Below are positions 62,478-64,000 of a DNA stretch of 64,000 nucleotides, piece by piece. Source of the DNA: a marine actinobacterium MedAcidi-G1. Its GTDB lineage: Bacteria; Actinomycetota; Acidimicrobiia; Acidimicrobiales; MedAcidi-G1. The position numbers and the translations under genes were made by a program. Numbering within the stretch: the stretch's first letter is position 1; each line of letters opens with the position of its first letter. The notes under the pieces were generated by a model. That model did no database searches and was not told the origin of the DNA. It saw only the letters and a program-made list of their open reading frames with translations. The stretch lies in the NCBI GenBank assembly GCA_000817085.1, contig JUEM01000001.1, positions 58,568 through 122,567 of the forward strand. The letters are read 5' to 3'.

Positions 62478-63079
62478 GATTTTCCTCCGTGAGTTTTTGT
62501 TTCATTATTAATAAATGCTTCAATTACTAAATTTATAACAGTGGTCCAGTCATCTCTGGAAGGAAGGTCTAAACCAATTGTCCTCGTTAGGGTCATTCCA
62601 AATCCGATCGCATGCGCTAACCGCATTAGAGCAAGCTGGTCAATGTCCTGCTGAGGGGAAGCTTCTTTGATCAGTTGAGCAAGTTTATTTTCTTCACTTT
62701 GTAGTACATGTCGGAGACGTTCTGCCAGCTCAGGGTCACGCTTTGCTGCAACTACGGCTTCGAGAAAAAGTCCGGTTCCATCGGAGAGATCATCTAGAAG
62801 ATGGTCTCCCAGGTGTGACAGTACATCTATAGCTGAAGCATTTGAATGAAGTGTGTTTAGTTGTGTTAACAAGTGTCTATCCACAGCGTCTATGAGTAGT
62901 TCAGCTTTTCCGCTATATCGACTGTAAATTGCACCTGTTGTGACGCCGGCTCGACGAGCAATTTCAGCTACGCCTGCTTTTTCATATCCATTTTCGGCGA
63001 ACACTTCTGCTGCGGCTTGTAGTAGACGTTCTGTGAGTTCGTCTTGAACGGCACTATTAGGTTCTACAACAAGAGTCAT
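62474..63079 (-). CDS. TetR-family transcriptional regulator
   Basis: A 201-residue TetR repressor. The helix-turn-helix is at about residues 24-55: FAENGYEKAGVAEIARRAGVTTGAIYSRYSGKAEL. The C-terminal ligand domain is helical and unassigned. A perfect 10-bp inverted repeat lies directly upstream of its start, consistent with self-repression. It is co-translated with the diiron protein. Confidence 0.92.
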   Translation of the reverse strand: MTLVVEPNSAVQDELTERLLQAAAEVFAENGYEKAGVAEIARRAGVTTGAIYSRYSGKAELLIDAVDRHLLTQLNTLHSNASAIDVLSHLGDHLLDDLSDGTGLFLEAVVAAKRDPELAERLRHVLQSEENKLAQLIKEASPQQDIDQLALMRLAHAIGFGMTLTRTIGLDLPSRDDWTTVINLVIEAFINNETKTHGGKS

Positions 63080-63082
63080 ATA

Positions 63083-63105
63083 TTGATAATAATGGTTATT
63101 ATCAA
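63083..63105 (-). promoter_or_regulatory. Probable TetR operator overlapping a leaderless promoter
   Basis: TTGATAATAA (63083-63092) and TTATTATCAA (63096-63105) form a perfect 10-bp inverted repeat with 3-base spacer, ending 3 bp before the TetR ATG. On the minus strand it contains TATTAT (63091-63086), six bases before the ATG, which fits a -10 box for a leaderless transcript; no ribosome site is visible. Binding here would block transcription. Confidence 0.7.
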
Positions 63106-63144
63106 TTTGTCAAGTTAGCAAAATGAATAAATTTTGATTTCTTC

Positions 63145-63732
63145 TTAGCTTATTGTTGACGCAAGATCTTCAGAAAGAGCGTTTTTTTGTTCTTTTGTGA
63201 GTTCAGCTTCTCCGGCCAAATCACTAAATGTGCAACCGATGGCTGTGGGATCAGCCTCTATTGGAAATTTAAGGTATTGAACCGCCGATAACCTTCTATC
63301 TCCCACTTGTGATATATCGTGTTCTGCAAAAATTTTATTTCCAACTTCATCTAAAATGTAGATGCATTTTTCCATACCCATCCAATTTTCTAAAAGTGGT
63401 TTTCTGTCAGACTCTTCTTCGATTTCAATCAAAAGGACACAGGCTAACTCTCCTGAATTCCCAAGAAAACTGTTATATGTATCCAGTTCTTCTAAAATGG
63501 CAGACTCTTTGACAATTTTTTCGACTCTCATTATCTCCTGAATCTGATATTTGATCGTTTCATGGTTTTCAAACAAAAAAGTAAGGTTTTCACCTAGGTG
63601 GATTCTTCGGTGTTTTTTAATTTCGAAAATCTTACTTTTGGTGTCTGCTCTACTCTCTTCATAAGTTTGGTAATCAAAAATTTCTGATCTTTTTACGTGG
63701 TGGGGGCTCGAAGTAGTAGTTGTTTCATTCAT
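63145..63732 (-). CDS. DUF3501 family protein
   Basis: A 195-residue DUF3501 protein. Family features are VKRSEIFDYQTYEESRADTKSKIFEIKKHRRIHLGENLTFLFENHETIKYQIQEIMRVEKI at residues 14-74. Its role is unknown; the family travels with rubrerythrin and CCG-domain Fe-S proteins, as here, suggesting an oxidative or redox function. It overlaps the upstream Fe-S gene by 8 bp. Confidence 0.9.
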   Translation of the reverse strand: MNETTTTSSPHHVKRSEIFDYQTYEESRADTKSKIFEIKKHRRIHLGENLTFLFENHETIKYQIQEIMRVEKIVKESAILEELDTYNSFLGNSGELACVLLIEIEEESDRKPLLENWMGMEKCIYILDEVGNKIFAEHDISQVGDRRLSAVQYLKFPIEADPTAIGCTFSDLAGEAELTKEQKNALSEDLASTIS

Positions 63733-64000
63733 TTTTAGAATCCGTTTCTTTAGTCTGATCTACAGAAGTGGAGAAACCAGTTTCATCGTATGCCCTGGCC
63801 AAAATAGACATTGGGTGCATGGGGCGCCTGTCCGCATGTTGATCGAACTGCATGGCCGCCAAGGGACAGTCGGTAGCCCAAACTTCCGCGGAACTTTCGG
63901 ACATTGAATCAAAAGATTTTTTTCCTATGCGAACAGAAGCTTCAAAGCCTTCAGTTTTCATTGCAAAGGTTCCGTCATGCCCGCAGCATTCCATTGTTGT
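63725..64000 (-). CDS. CCG-domain Fe-S protein (GlpC/heterodisulfide-reductase-like), N-terminally incomplete
   Basis: The C-terminal 91 residues of a cysteine-rich CCG-domain protein; the gene continues beyond the right edge. Visible is the CCG-type motif MECCGHDGTFAMKTEGFEAS, then SSAEVWATDCPLAAMQFDQHADRRPMHPMSILARAY. The family includes GlpC, LudA-like and heterodisulfide-reductase D subunits that hold unusual Fe-S clusters. With DUF3501 it forms the common Fe-S/DUF3501 pair, usually with rubrerythrin nearby. Confidence 0.85.
   Translation of the reverse strand, partial: TTMECCGHDGTFAMKTEGFEASVRIGKKSFDSMSESSAEVWATDCPLAAMQFDQHADRRPMHPMSILARAYDETGFSTSVDQTKETDSKNE

Overview
The window looks like part of the chromosome of a marine actinobacterium, most plausibly class Acidimicrobiia. 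Three things suggest this: a DUF501 gene directly before a Ppx/GppA gene (an actinobacterial pairing), a TIGR03083-type DinB protein, and lipoproteins with an Ala-Cys-Gly lipobox followed by Thr/Ala/Val-rich linkers. Base composition is moderately AT-rich by eye. Genes are packed tightly, with many 4-bp ATGA overlaps, and no gene-free stretch exceeds about 170 bases. Most genes end in TGA and tryptophan is written TGG, so TGA is a normal stop here. I see no rRNA, CRISPR array, insertion sequence, integrase or phage module.

Layout. 1-5542: a plus-strand molybdenum hydroxylase (CO-dehydrogenase-like) operon of small and medium subunits plus CoxD/E/F/I/G-type maturation genes; the large subunit is not in the window. 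5512-12649: DUF501, ppx, an acetyltransferase, an iron-sulfur photolyase, an enoyl-CoA hydratase, an MFS exporter and a RecB-like nuclease. 12721-12803: tRNA-Leu(TAA). 12838-19768: a beta-lactamase-like esterase, an amidohydrolase operon containing an unlisted 33-residue lipoprotein, mtnA joined to an aldolase/SDR fusion, and a LysM lipoprotein. 19813-23683: aconitase X, then a minus-strand operon of aminotransferase, sulfotransferase-like protein and an AhpD-like selenoprotein. 23810-31554: a run of proV-proW-livH-livM-livG-livF with no binding protein. 31551-38568: FAD oxidoreductase, hydantoinase A/B, SDR and P450. 38673-44809: choline-dehydrogenase-like enzyme, DmdA-like demethylase, a UGSC selenoprotein with a co-located 350-residue protein, an SDR and a PhyH oxygenase. 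44826-49312: a beta-oxidation-type operon. 49492-59130: a large unknown lipoprotein, a 3-hydroxyisobutyrate-dehydrogenase-like gene, and a polar amino-acid ABC system with a TauD oxygenase. 59299-64000: acyl-CoA ligase, chorismate mutase, a TetR/diiron-protein pair, DUF3501 and the end of a CCG-domain Fe-S protein.

The strongest discovery is two independent selenoprotein genes that simple ORF calling splits in two. In each, an in-frame TGA falls exactly on a redox-motif position, the family's sequence continues in the same frame, and a short hairpin follows whose loop has GU at +20/+21 after the UGA, the spacing of the E. coli fdhF SECIS. One is an AhpD-like peroxidase-related protein (Cys-His-Tyr-Sec); the other is a UGSC-family protein. 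The organism should therefore encode SelA/SelB/SelD and tRNA-Sec outside this window.

Overall the gene set suggests a heterotroph using dissolved osmolytes, amino acids and other small organics: betaine/DMSP-type uptake, choline oxidation, DMSP-type demethylation, hydantoin opening, beta-oxidation and methylthioribose salvage, possibly supplemented by trace-gas or other molybdenum-hydroxylase oxidation. Substrate assignments are inferences from family and neighbourhood.
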